In this document: positions 7,401 to 14,289 of the stretch, piece after piece
How positions within the stretch are numbered: position 1 is the first letter of the stretch
How the letters are laid out: every line of letters begins with the position of its first letter
The notes under the pieces: generated by a model
The model's database searches: none
Seen by the model: only the letters and a program-made list of their open reading frames with translations
Told to the model about the DNA's origin: nothing
NCBI GenBank assembly: GCA_947630635.1
Contig: CANRIJ010000026.1
Location: forward strand, 1-14,549
DNA from: an uncultured Spirochaetaceae bacterium
GTDB lineage: Bacteria; Spirochaetota; Spirochaetia; Sphaerochaetales; Sphaerochaetaceae
Direction: 5' to 3'
DNA: 14,549 bases
Made by a program: the position numbers and the translations under genes

Positions 7401-7437
7401 AAGGGTGTTATAGCATTGGCTATTACACCCTTTTCTT
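7401..7437 (+). terminator. Strong hairpin with T-rich tail between the aldolase and glnN; terminator or glnN leader attenuator
   Basis: The arms 7401-7414 and 7419-7432 pair over 14 positions with a single T-T mismatch, closing a 4-base ATTG loop. The tail reads TTCTTAATT. It is a good intrinsic terminator for the aldolase. However, the glnN ribosome site (GGAGG, 7442-7446) begins only 9 bases after the stem, leaving no room for a promoter between them. Any glnN transcript must therefore start upstream and carry this hairpin. The outer arms contain TGTTA and TTACA, like half-sites of the GlnR/TnrA box, but separated by 12 rather than 7 bases. Confidence 0.75.
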
Positions 7438-7452
7438 AATTGGAGGATGCAT

Positions 7453-9543
7453 ATGGAGAGTGTTGCAGACTACTTTGGCTCTATGGTCTTCAATGACGAA
7501 GTCATGAGGGAGAGACTCCCAAAAGATGTCTATAAGGCACTTAAGAAGACTATTGCAGAGGGCAAGGATCTTGATTTGAATGTAGCCAATTCTGTTGCTA
7601 ATGCAATGAAGAACTGGGCAGTTGAGAAGGGAGCAACGCATTTTACCCATTGGTTCCAGCCGATGACTGGGATTACCGCAGAGAAGCATGAGGCCTTTAT
7701 TTCGCCGGTAGAGGGCGGAAGGGTTCTTTTGGAGTTCTCTGGAAAGGAGCTTATTAAGGGAGAGCCTGATGCTTCTTCATTCCCTTCAGGAGGAATAAGA
7801 GCGACATTTGAGGCAAGAGGCTACACAGCCTGGGATCCTACAAGCTATGCATTTATCAAGGATGAGACACTCTGCATTCCAACTGCATTCTGCTCATACT
7901 CAGGTGAGTCCCTCGATAAAAAGACGCCTCTTTTGAGGTCTATGGAGGCAATTTCCAATGAGGCAGTGAAGATTCTTCGCCTCTTCGGCAATGAGAATGT
8001 AAAGAGAGTTGTGACTACAGTAGGTCCTGAGCAAGAGTACTTCTTGATTGACAAGGAGGACTTTAAGAGGAGAAAGGACCTTGTATATACAGGCAGAACG
8101 CTTATCGGAGCCAGAAGCCCCAAGGGTCAGGAGATGGAGGACCACTATTTTGGTCCAATTAAGCCGAGGGTTGCCGAGTTCATGCATGATTTGGATAAAG
8201 AGCTATGGAAGCTTGGCGTAAATGCCAAGACAAGCCACAACGAAGTTGCTCCATGCCAGCATGAGCTCGCACCTGTCTTTGCCTCTACAAATATTGCAGT
8301 TGACCACAACCAGCTCACTATGGAGCTTATGAAGAAGATTGCAGATAGACATGGCTTTGCCTGCCTATTGCACGAGAAGCCATTTAAGGGCCTAAATGGC
8401 TCTGGCAAGCATAATAACTGGTCTATTTCCACAGATAGCGGAATGAACCTTCTGGACCCCGGTGACACTCCGAGGGACAATGTGCAGTTCTTGATCTTCC
8501 TTGTCGCAGTAATAAAGGCAATTGACGAATATCAGGACCTGATGAGAGTCTCTGTGGCATCAGCCGGAAATGATCACAGGCTTGGAGCCAACGAGGCACC
8601 TCCGGCAATCGTATCTGTATTCTTGGGAGATGAGCTGACAGATGTTCTTGAGTCAATCTCCGAGGGAACTCCGCTTAATGGAAAGACAAAGCAGCAGATG
8701 AGCCTTGGCGTTCATGTGCTTCCAAATCTTCCTAAGGATACGACTGATAGAAATAGAACGAGCCCATTTGCATTCACTGGGAATAAGTTCGAGTTCAGAA
8801 TGCTTGGATCATCATTCTCTGTTGCCGGGCCGAATATCACCTTGAATGCGATTGTTGCCAAGGAGCTTAGCGACTTCTACAAGGTTCTCTCTGGTGCGGA
8901 TGACCTATACAAGGCTGCAAATGAGCTTATTGCAAAGACATACAAAGACCATAAGAGAGTCGTATTCAATGGCAATAACTACTCAGAGGAGTGGGTCAAA
9001 GAGGCAGAGAAGAGGGGACTTGAGAACCTCAAGAGCACGCCAGATGCACTTGATAAGTATCTTGAACCGAAGAATGTCCAGGTCTTCAGCCAGTTTGGCA
9101 TCTTCAGCCCAGTTGAGATGAAGTCCAGATACGAGATTCTCAACGAAGAGTACTCAAAGACCATACATATTGAGGCTCTCACACTCATTGATATGATCAA
9201 TAGAGAGGTTCTTCCAGCTGTTGAGTCATACTCAGCAAAGGTGGCAAAGAACGTATCTGTTAAGAGAGCTATTCTTCCAGAGGCAAAGCTTACAGCTGAG
9301 ACAGAGCTTCTGAAGAATCTTACAGCTCTTGCAGATGAGCTCTATGCGAAGGTTGAGAAGCTTGAGAAGGCTGTCAAAGACTCGAAGTCCCTTGAGGGCT
9401 CGGAGCTTGCTCACTATTCAAGGGAGAAGATACTTCCTCTGATGGATGAAGTAAGAGTTCCAGCAGATGGCCTCGAGCTTATTGTCGATAGAGAGGACTG
9501 GCCTTACCCAACATATGGAGAGATGCTTTTCTATATTAGTTAA
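7453..9543 (+). CDS. glnN: Type III glutamine synthetase (GlnN)
   Basis: The enzyme makes glutamine from glutamate, ammonia and ATP; type III forms are large dodecamers found in anaerobes and cyanobacteria. The 696-residue length fits the class (roughly 700), against about 450 for type I. The landmarks from this start are G-S-M-V-F-N near residue 10, G-P-E-Q-E-Y-F (191-197), the metal-site segment H-N-E-V-A-P-C-Q-H-E (262-271), D-H-N-Q-L-T-M-E, the ATP/ammonia-site N-G-S-G-K-H-N-N-W-S (315-324) and S-A-G-N-D-H-R-L-G-A-N-E-A-P-P. I chose the ATG at 7453 because GGAGG (7442-7446) is 6 bases away. The in-frame ATG at 7447 directly abuts that site and would be unusable. It appears monocistronic: a hairpin precedes it and a strong terminator follows. 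No glutamate synthase or PII gene is adjacent. Confidence 0.97.
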   Translation: MESVADYFGSMVFNDEVMRERLPKDVYKALKKTIAEGKDLDLNVANSVANAMKNWAVEKGATHFTHWFQPMTGITAEKHEAFISPVEGGRVLLEFSGKELIKGEPDASSFPSGGIRATFEARGYTAWDPTSYAFIKDETLCIPTAFCSYSGESLDKKTPLLRSMEAISNEAVKILRLFGNENVKRVVTTVGPEQEYFLIDKEDFKRRKDLVYTGRTLIGARSPKGQEMEDHYFGPIKPRVAEFMHDLDKELWKLGVNAKTSHNEVAPCQHELAPVFASTNIAVDHNQLTMELMKKIADRHGFACLLHEKPFKGLNGSGKHNNWSISTDSGMNLLDPGDTPRDNVQFLIFLVAVIKAIDEYQDLMRVSVASAGNDHRLGANEAPPAIVSVFLGDELTDVLESISEGTPLNGKTKQQMSLGVHVLPNLPKDTTDRNRTSPFAFTGNKFEFRMLGSSFSVAGPNITLNAIVAKELSDFYKVLSGADDLYKAANELIAKTYKDHKRVVFNGNNYSEEWVKEAEKRGLENLKSTPDALDKYLEPKNVQVFSQFGIFSPVEMKSRYEILNEEYSKTIHIEALTLIDMINREVLPAVESYSAKVAKNVSVKRAILPEAKLTAETELLKNLTALADELYAKVEKLEKAVKDSKSLEGSELAHYSREKILPLMDEVRVPADGLELIVDREDWPYPTYGEMLFYIS

Positions 9544-9574
9544 TGCATTCATATATAGACTTCCTATAAAACTT

Positions 9575-9598
9575 CGGGGTCCTCTGGGCCCCGTTTTT
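9575..9598 (+). terminator. Intrinsic terminator of glnN
   Basis: CGGGGTCC (9575-9582) and GGGCCCCG (9586-9593) form an 8-bp stem including one G-U pair, with a 3-base loop and then five T. It lies 32 bases after the glnN stop. The following TGCAAAAAAG could give a T-run on the other strand too, but no minus-strand gene needs it. Confidence 0.9.
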
Positions 9599-9674
9599 CA
9601 TGCAAAAAAGTATCAACGGGTTCAAAAATAAGCCCTTTGGCCTTCGTCTTTGCTCATAAGAAAAAGAGCAGGAG

Positions 9675-9680
9675 TATAAT
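9675..9680 (+). promoter_or_regulatory. Consensus -10 box directly before the DUF308-like gene (possible leaderless start)
   Basis: A perfect TATAAT sits 6 bases before the ATG at 9687, so a start seven bases downstream would fall on the ATG. The -35 is poor: TTGCTC at 9650-9655 with 19-base spacing. A purine-rich GCAGGAG precedes the box and could instead be a ribosome-binding site at a long 12-base spacing. In that case the true promoter lies further upstream. Confidence 0.4.
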
Positions 9681-9686
9681 TTCCGT

Positions 9687-10487
9687 ATGGGTGTTTCCTC
9701 AAAGATCAAAGAGCGTATTCCGCGGCTGGCAAAATTAAAATACAGGAATGCTAAGCGCGTAAGGCTTGCTGATATTCTTCTTGCTCTTATAATGCTCCTT
9801 CTTGGAGTAGTGACGATTGTTTTCTCACATCACATATCAAAGTACCTTCATTGGGTTGTAGGGTCTATTTTGTGGCTCTCAGCGATTTTGCTTTTCTTTA
9901 TCTATTTCCATTACAAGGAATTTGTAGATCCGAAAAATGGAGAGTATATGCTTGCCTGGTTCTTGATAGTAATCGGGGTCTTGGTAGTCTCTGTTCCCTC
10001 TAGAAGCATTATCGCAATATCTGTTGCATGGGGTATTTGGTCGATTATCAAATCAGTTAGAGAGCTCAATGAGGAGATTCAGCTTATTAGGGAGAGAAAG
10101 AAGGTCTTCTTTAAGACTCTCTTCTCACTGTTTGAGCTTGTGATGGGAACAATTCTTCTCATGGAGCTTACAGATGAGGCTATAGGGCACCATGTGATAA
10201 TACTTGGCGTGTCCTTTATATCGCACGGAATAAAGGACCTGAATGCGGTCTTCTCAAAGGACTACGATAAAATGGAAACGGTAGCATCAATGCGTGATGG
10301 CTTTATGAATGTTATGACTAAGGCCTCTCATGCAGTTGATAAAATGACAAGCGCAATGTCATCAAAATCAAAGGATGTTACTCCTGAGGAGGAGAAGGCA
10401 TACGATGATGTCGATTCTGAAAATGCGCTTAAATCAGAGCAAAACGAAGGCGATACCCAGAATAAGAATGAAACAACTGGCAAATAA
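9687..10487 (+). CDS. DUF308/HdeD-like six-helix membrane protein with acidic C-terminal tail
   Basis: The protein has 266 residues. A basic N-terminus (K/R-rich, 6-26) is followed by six hydrophobic segments at about 28-47, 54-74, 87-103, 106-122, 142-160 and 167-183, in three hairpin pairs. The arrangement and size resemble the HdeD/DUF308 family, whose biochemical role is poorly known (E. coli HdeD is linked to acid resistance). Charged residues and the positive-inside pattern predict both termini in the cytoplasm. Residues 190-266 form a soluble tail: a Met/Ser-rich stretch (195-228), then an acidic, Asn/Gln-rich, probably disordered end. The gene stands alone between the glnN terminator and the convergent rubredoxin gene, whose terminator overlaps its stop. 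Membrane protein is certain; family assignment moderate; function unknown. Confidence 0.75.
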   Translation: MGVSSKIKERIPRLAKLKYRNAKRVRLADILLALIMLLLGVVTIVFSHHISKYLHWVVGSILWLSAILLFFIYFHYKEFVDPKNGEYMLAWFLIVIGVLVVSVPSRSIIAISVAWGIWSIIKSVRELNEEIQLIRERKKVFFKTLFSLFELVMGTILLMELTDEAIGHHVIILGVSFISHGIKDLNAVFSKDYDKMETVASMRDGFMNVMTKASHAVDKMTSAMSSKSKDVTPEEEKAYDDVDSENALKSEQNEGDTQNKNETTGK

Positions 10488-10511
10488 AAAAATGGGGCTC
10501 ATTCGCCCCAT
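10485..10511 (-). terminator. Intrinsic terminator of the rubredoxin gene
   Basis: ATGGGGC (10492-10498) and GCCCCAT (10505-10511) make a perfect 7-bp stem with a 6-base loop. On the minus strand it is followed by seven T (10491-10485) overlapping the stop codon of the convergent membrane-protein gene. The plus-strand tail is not T-rich, so it mainly serves rubredoxin, though the stem may also protect the opposing mRNA end. Confidence 0.88.
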
Positions 10512-10528
10512 GTAGTATCTATTTATCT

Positions 10529-10690
10529 CTAATCAACTGGCGAGAAGTCGCTCTTTGCAGCGCCGCAAACGGGGCATACCCAATCTTCTGGAATGTCTTC
10601 GAAAGCTGTTCCTGCTGCAATTCCGCCCTCTGGGTCGCCAACTGCTGGATCATAGATGTAACCGCATAGATTGCAAACGTACTTTTTCAT
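10529..10690 (-). CDS. Rubredoxin
   Basis: This small gene encodes 53 residues: an iron-only electron carrier whose single Fe is bound by four cysteines. It reads M-K-K-Y-V-C-N-L-C-G-Y-I-Y-D-P at the start, with C6 and C9 in the first knuckle and C39 and C42 (W-V-C-P-V-C-G) in the second. The aromatic core residues Y4, Y11, Y13 and W37, G-D-P-E-G-G-I and the F-E-D-I-P-E-D-W segment are as in classical rubredoxins. The end at D53 is the usual length. An excellent GGAGGAG ribosome site lies 4 bases before the ATG at 10690. It has its own promoter and terminator, so it is monocistronic. In anaerobes such rubredoxins donate electrons to oxygen- or superoxide-reducing enzymes; no partner is present here. 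The identity is certain. Confidence 0.97.
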   Translation of the reverse strand: MKKYVCNLCGYIYDPAVGDPEGGIAAGTAFEDIPEDWVCPVCGAAKSDFSPVD

Positions 10691-10708
10691 AAGTCTCCTC
10701 CAAAAACG

Positions 10709-10737
10709 AAATTAATATACATAGGGTCTTTTGTCAA
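10709..10737 (-). promoter_or_regulatory. Predicted rubredoxin promoter
   Basis: On the minus strand a perfect TTGACA (10737-10732) is followed after 17 bases by TAATTT (10714-10709), a weak -10. The overlapping TATATT is closer to consensus but sits too near the -35. The start of transcription would be about 10702, giving a very short leader that just includes the ribosome site. Confidence 0.5.
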
Positions 10738-10775
10738 AAGTTAGAAATTTTTTTTCGAATAAAGGCCTCATTTTA

Positions 10776-10805
10776 TTTACTTAGCAGCTTGTAAAGTAAT
10801 AGAAT
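10776..10805 (+). promoter_or_regulatory. Predicted promoter of the sodium:solute symporter gene
   Basis: TTTACT (10776-10781) and TAGAAT (10800-10805, five of six matches to TATAAT) are spaced by 18 bases. Transcription would start near 10812. That is just inside an in-frame ATG at 10810, which argues against that ATG as the start, and a few bases before the hairpin at 10816. Confidence 0.5.
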
Positions 10806-10815
10806 CTACATGTAC

Positions 10816-10851
10816 AACGGAGTTCATGGCAGCGCCACGCTCCGTTTTTTT
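10816..10851 (+). terminator. Terminator-like hairpin in the symporter leader (candidate attenuator)
   Basis: AACGGAG (10816-10822) pairs with CTCCGTT (10840-10846). Inside, TGGC (10827-10830) pairs with GCCA (10834-10837) around an AGC loop, and the stem is followed by a T-run to 10851. It has the form of an intrinsic terminator pointing along the plus strand. No plus-strand gene ends nearby: the closest upstream one stops at 10487. It lies between the predicted promoter and the symporter ribosome site (AAGGAGG, 10867-10873). A leader attenuator, a 5' stabilising hairpin or the end of a tiny RNA are all possible. Confidence 0.6.
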
Positions 10852-10878
10852 GCAAACACACGCTTTAAGGAGGACCTT

Positions 10879-12345
10879 ATGCAAGTAAATGTCAGTGCTC
10901 TGATAATTACTACCGGCTACTTGGTTGGTATGCTTGTTATTGGCTTTATAGTCGGCAAGCTTAAGATCAAGGGAGCAGATGACTACATGGTCGCAGGAAG
11001 AAGAATGGGACTCTTCATGGTTGCATTCTCGCTCTCAGCCAATAACATTGGCGGTGGATGTACTACGGGATTGGCTCAGAAGGCCTTTGGCAACTGGGGA
11101 TTGAGTGCAATATGGTATGTTCTTGCAGCTTCAATAGCTATGATCCCTCTCGCTTTCTTTGCTCCGAAAATCAGAAAGACTCTGGCAGTTACTATTCCTG
11201 AGGTTATCGGAAGAAGATATGGCAAGATTTCATCTGGCTTCTCTGCGGTTCTAAATATTCTCGCTCTCTTCTGTCTGACTTCATCTCAGATAGTCGCTTC
11301 GGCAACAGTTGTAAACTCACTTACAAACATTCCTTTGAATGTCTGCGTTCTTATTGCTGGAGTAGTTGTTATTCTCTATACAACATTCGGAGGCATGATT
11401 GCGGACCAGATATCTGATTTGGTGCAGTTCATAATCATACTTCTTGGTCTTGCTATCGCAACTCCATTTGTTATCAGAGGAGCAGGCGGATGGCAGAGAA
11501 TATCTGCAGCTCTCCCTGGCGGGCAGCTTTCAATCTCAAAGATCGGCTGGGTTCCAATTATCGGTTACATCTTCAACTATTTCTGCACATTCCTTTCAGG
11601 TCCAGAGATGGTTTCAAGATTTGAGTCTGCAAAGGATGAGAAGACTGCGTTCAGAGCATCATTTGTCTCTGCAATTCTAATGGCAGCCATGTCAGCATTC
11701 CCAACAATCCTCGGTCTTACAGCTCTTGCATGCAATGAGATGTATGGGTCAAATTTCTCGGCAGCATCTTCAATGATGAGCGTTACAAGTGCATATGCAC
11801 CTGCTCTTGTCACAGGAATTGTATCTGCTGCAATCATCTCTGCAACGATGAGCTCGGCTGACTCGAACCTCCTTTGTATGTCAACGATGATCATGAATGA
11901 TATTGTAAAGCCATACTTCAAGCTCAATCTTGATGACAAGAAGACAGTTCTCTGGACAAGGCTTTGCAACGTTATTTTCTGTGCTGTAGCTATGCTGATT
12001 GCACTCTTCAATGTTCCAATCGCAACGATGAATACATTTGCATTTGGCATTAGATGCGCTGGTCCGTTTGCTGCATATGGATTTGGTCTTGTTGTTCCAA
12101 AGGCAACAAAGCATTCTGGCCAGATATCCATTATCACTGGAACAATTGCATTTATCATTTGGCAGATACTCTCAGGCGGAGACTTCTATCTCGGAATTCT
12201 TCCTGTAGTATTTGGATGCGCAGTGAGTGCTCTTACATTCTTTGTTGTAAACGCAATAGAGTGGAAGATGGGTGTTCAGGCAGCTCCATCTGCATATCTT
12301 CCAGAGGAAGAGGCTAAGAGGATCGAGAGACCTCAGATGGCCTAG
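10879..12345 (+). CDS. Sodium:solute symporter (SSS family)
   Basis: This 488-residue integral membrane protein has about 13 hydrophobic segments, the usual SSS count. Family marks are D-D-Y-M-V-A-G-R-R-M-G (34-44), the unwound first core helix S-A-N-N-I-G-G-G (53-60), T-T-F-G-G-M-I-A-D-Q-I-S-D (168-180) and the sodium-site segment S-A-T-M-S-S-A-D-S-N (321-330). Such carriers bring in proline, pantothenate, sugars, carboxylates or similar solutes with Na+; the substrate cannot be read. I chose the ATG at 10879, with AAGGAGG 5 bases upstream. An in-frame ATG at 10810 would add 23 polar residues, has no ribosome site, and reads through the leader hairpin. The gene stands alone, with its own promoter and terminator. 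Its C-terminus is a short charged cytoplasmic tail. Confidence 0.93.
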   Translation: MQVNVSALIITTGYLVGMLVIGFIVGKLKIKGADDYMVAGRRMGLFMVAFSLSANNIGGGCTTGLAQKAFGNWGLSAIWYVLAASIAMIPLAFFAPKIRKTLAVTIPEVIGRRYGKISSGFSAVLNILALFCLTSSQIVASATVVNSLTNIPLNVCVLIAGVVVILYTTFGGMIADQISDLVQFIIILLGLAIATPFVIRGAGGWQRISAALPGGQLSISKIGWVPIIGYIFNYFCTFLSGPEMVSRFESAKDEKTAFRASFVSAILMAAMSAFPTILGLTALACNEMYGSNFSAASSMMSVTSAYAPALVTGIVSAAIISATMSSADSNLLCMSTMIMNDIVKPYFKLNLDDKKTVLWTRLCNVIFCAVAMLIALFNVPIATMNTFAFGIRCAGPFAAYGFGLVVPKATKHSGQISIITGTIAFIIWQILSGGDFYLGILPVVFGCAVSALTFFVVNAIEWKMGVQAAPSAYLPEEEAKRIERPQMA

Positions 12346-12363
12346 TTTTATCAACTTAATTAT

Positions 12364-12391
12364 AAAGGCTCCTTCGGGGGCCTTTGTTTTT
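12364..12391 (+). terminator. Intrinsic terminator of the symporter gene
   Basis: AAAGGCTCC (12364-12372) and GGGGCCTTT (12377-12385) form a 9-bp stem with one G-U pair, capped by a stable TTCG tetraloop and followed by G and five T. It begins 18 bases after the stop. Its T-run abuts the extended -10 of the next gene. Confidence 0.93.
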
Positions 12392-12399
12392 GCTATAAT
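12391..12399 (+). promoter_or_regulatory. Extended -10 promoter of the lipoprotein gene
   Basis: TGCTATAAT is a perfect extended -10 (TGN plus TATAAT at 12394-12399), 16 bases before the ATG. The -35 position falls inside the preceding terminator stem and shows no match, as expected for extended -10 promoters. The predicted leader is about 10 bases with no ribosome-binding site. Confidence 0.55.
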
Positions 12400-12415
12400 A
12401 TTAATAGTCTGAATC

Positions 12416-12943
12416 ATGAGAAAAGCACCTGTTCTGGTCATTTTGTCGCTTTTGGTTTTATTTGCCTCTTGCTCAGACGAGGCTAGTAGCCAATATAAGA
12501 TATGGAGATGCACAAGAGATGAGTTCTCTTCTGCAATGAACATGTTTTCCTCCGGCGGTGTATTTGACTCTGATGTAGGTGAGCTTACAGATAAGCTAAA
12601 AAACACATCGACCATATATGTAGGCGATGTGTTCTATTCAAAGAATAAGAAAGCAAGCATAAATTTTAGAACATCAAATGCTATAGATCTCAAGCTCACT
12701 GGCTATAGTAAAAATGGATATATAGTTCATCAGTGGAGCAACACACAGTACCCTGATAAAGATGGCGGCAGCAATATAATCACCTGGCTCTACATCGTTA
12801 TAGAGAATCCAAAGGGTGAGATTGCCACCCTTGAGGGCAGGGGAGATGGCAAGAATAGTCCGACAGAGCTCTATCTCAATGGAATAAGAATAGAGGGCTC
12901 AGTCTCCTCTGGCTCTTCAAGATCTGATCTCTGCATCATCTAG
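12416..12943 (+). CDS. Small lipoprotein of unknown function
   Basis: The predicted 175-residue precursor starts with R2-K3, a hydrophobic core (4-17) and a lipobox L-F-A-S-C with the lipidated cysteine at residue 19, so the mature protein would be membrane-anchored. The Phe at -3 is more tolerated in spirochaetal lipoboxes than in the standard pattern. The mature part (156 residues) is polar, Ser/Asn/Gly-rich and probably mostly beta, for example A-S-I-N-F-R, I-D-L-K-L-T-G-Y, W-L-Y-I-V-I-E and E-L-Y-L-N-G-I-R-I. Other cysteines are C32 and C173. I recognise no family. It has its own promoter but no clear ribosome site before the ATG, and it converges on the aminopeptidase gene with only 6 bp between stops and no terminator in between. 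Lipoprotein export is well supported; function unknown. Confidence 0.75.
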   Translation: MRKAPVLVILSLLVLFASCSDEASSQYKIWRCTRDEFSSAMNMFSSGGVFDSDVGELTDKLKNTSTIYVGDVFYSKNKKASINFRTSNAIDLKLTGYSKNGYIVHQWSNTQYPDKDGGSNIITWLYIVIENPKGEIATLEGRGDGKNSPTELYLNGIRIEGSVSSGSSRSDLCII

Positions 12944-12949
12944 ATTCTT

Positions 12950-14284
12950 CTATTTTATTTTCAGAAATGCCTTATATGCGTTTTTGGCAGTAAGTACGTC
13001 TTTGACAGATGTGACTTCAAATGGTGCATGCATTGATAGAACTGCAACTCCGCAGTCTATAACCTGCATCCCGTAGTAGGCTGCATATTTGGCAATTGTT
13101 CCGCCTCCGCCCACATCGACTTTGGCCATCTCTGCCATTTGATAATCGACATTGGCATCGTCCATGGCCTTTCTGATCTTTGACAGAAATTCTGCGTTAG
13201 CATCCGATGCTCCAGATTTTCCCCTAGAGCCTGTGTACTTGTTGAATACGACGCCTTTTCCAAGGAAAGAGGAGTTCTTCTTATCAAAGAGATTGGAATA
13301 CATTGGGTCATAAGCGGCATTTACATCCGATGATAGCATCAGTGAGTTTCTGAGGACTCTGCTGAGAGTCAGAGATGAATACCTATTTAGCTTATCTAGA
13401 ACCTCAGCTGTTGCATTCTCAAGGAACTTGCTATCCATTCCTGTAGATCCAACTGAGCCTATTTCCTCTTTGTCTACTATTAGGCAGCATGTTGTTCTAA
13501 ATGGATTCTCCTCTTCCATCATTGCTTCAAATGAAGTAAATGAGCAGACTCTGTCATCTTGGCCGTATGATAGAATCATTGAGCTATCGAGTCCCATTAG
13601 GCGTGCTTTGCCCTCGGGAACTACCTCAAGCTCTGCTGACAAGAAGTCCTTTTCCTCTATATCGTATTTATCTTTTAGGATCTCGAGTATTCTCTTTTTG
13701 CCTGCATCTTTCTCTTTCTTATCATTTGCATCATCGTTCTTTTTCTCGTCATAGAGACCGATAAGAAGGTCGAGATTCTCGCCTTCGATAAACTCAGATG
13801 CATTCTTCTTCATCTGCTCTTGTGCTATATGTGGAAGAAGATCTGTAATGCATAGGGCATTGTCTCCATCTTCTCCGATTACAATCTCTTTCTTTGTTCC
13901 GTCTTTTTTCACCACAACGCCATGAATGGAGAGTGGGAGAGTAACCCATTGGTATTTCTTGATTCCGCCATAGTAGTGGGTATCTAAATATACAAGGCCA
14001 TCGCTCTCATAGAGTGGATTCATCTTTATATCCAATCTAGGTGAGTCTATATGTCCGCCTAGGATGTTCATGCCATTCTCTATATCGTCTTTGCCTATGT
14101 GAAATAGAGCTATGGATTTGCCTTGGTTGTTAAAGTAGAACTTGTCTCCAACATCTATGGTTTTGAGATTGAGGACATCTTGGTATCCATTATTCTCTGC
14201 AATTTTGATTATTTGATTAACGCATTCCCTTTCTGTCTTTCCGTTGTTTAGAAACGAAAGATATCTCTTAATAGTGCTATCCAT
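12950..14284 (-). CDS. M18 family aminopeptidase (aspartyl aminopeptidase type)
   Basis: This 444-residue cytoplasmic dinuclear-zinc exopeptidase removes N-terminal, often acidic, residues from peptides. M18 landmarks occur in order: G-G-H-I-D-S-P-R-L-D (H78), S-Y-G-Q-D-D-R-V-C (D243 or D244, bridging), V-D-K-E-E-I-G-S (E273/E274), S-S-D-V-N-A-A-Y-D (D320) and L-S-M-H-A-P-F-E (H419). An Asp/Lys-rich insert around 178-197 looks disordered and may be lineage-specific. I chose the ATG at 14284 (M-D-S-T-I-K). The ATG at 14320 would add 12 residues absent from typical members and would read through the promoter-like sequence. There is no ribosome-binding site, only a weak -10 box 7 bases upstream. 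The 3' end faces the lipoprotein gene. Whether it prefers Asp/Glu cannot be decided from sequence. Confidence 0.93.
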   Translation of the reverse strand: MDSTIKRYLSFLNNGKTERECVNQIIKIAENNGYQDVLNLKTIDVGDKFYFNNQGKSIALFHIGKDDIENGMNILGGHIDSPRLDIKMNPLYESDGLVYLDTHYYGGIKKYQWVTLPLSIHGVVVKKDGTKKEIVIGEDGDNALCITDLLPHIAQEQMKKNASEFIEGENLDLLIGLYDEKKNDDANDKKEKDAGKKRILEILKDKYDIEEKDFLSAELEVVPEGKARLMGLDSSMILSYGQDDRVCSFTSFEAMMEEENPFRTTCCLIVDKEEIGSVGSTGMDSKFLENATAEVLDKLNRYSSLTLSRVLRNSLMLSSDVNAAYDPMYSNLFDKKNSSFLGKGVVFNKYTGSRGKSGASDANAEFLSKIRKAMDDANVDYQMAEMAKVDVGGGGTIAKYAAYYGMQVIDCGVAVLSMHAPFEVTSVKDVLTAKNAYKAFLKIK

Positions 14285-14289
14285 ACATC

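Noticed and set aside
7401..7432. GlnR/TnrA-type operator upstream of glnN
   Set aside because: TGTTA and TTACA half-sites are present but 12 bases apart rather than 7, and they are explained by the hairpin arms.
10810..10878. An in-frame upstream ATG extending the symporter by 23 residues, or a leader peptide
   Set aside because: It has no ribosome-binding site, the predicted transcription start is just past it, the sequence doubles as a hairpin, and AAGGAGG fits the ATG at 10879.
13428..13754. Long plus-strand open frame inside the M18 gene
   Set aside because: It is Ser/Phe-rich antisense sequence opposite a well-conserved enzyme, with no ribosome site or recognisable domain. Similar antisense frames opposite the uxu genes, glnN and the symporter were dismissed for the same reason.
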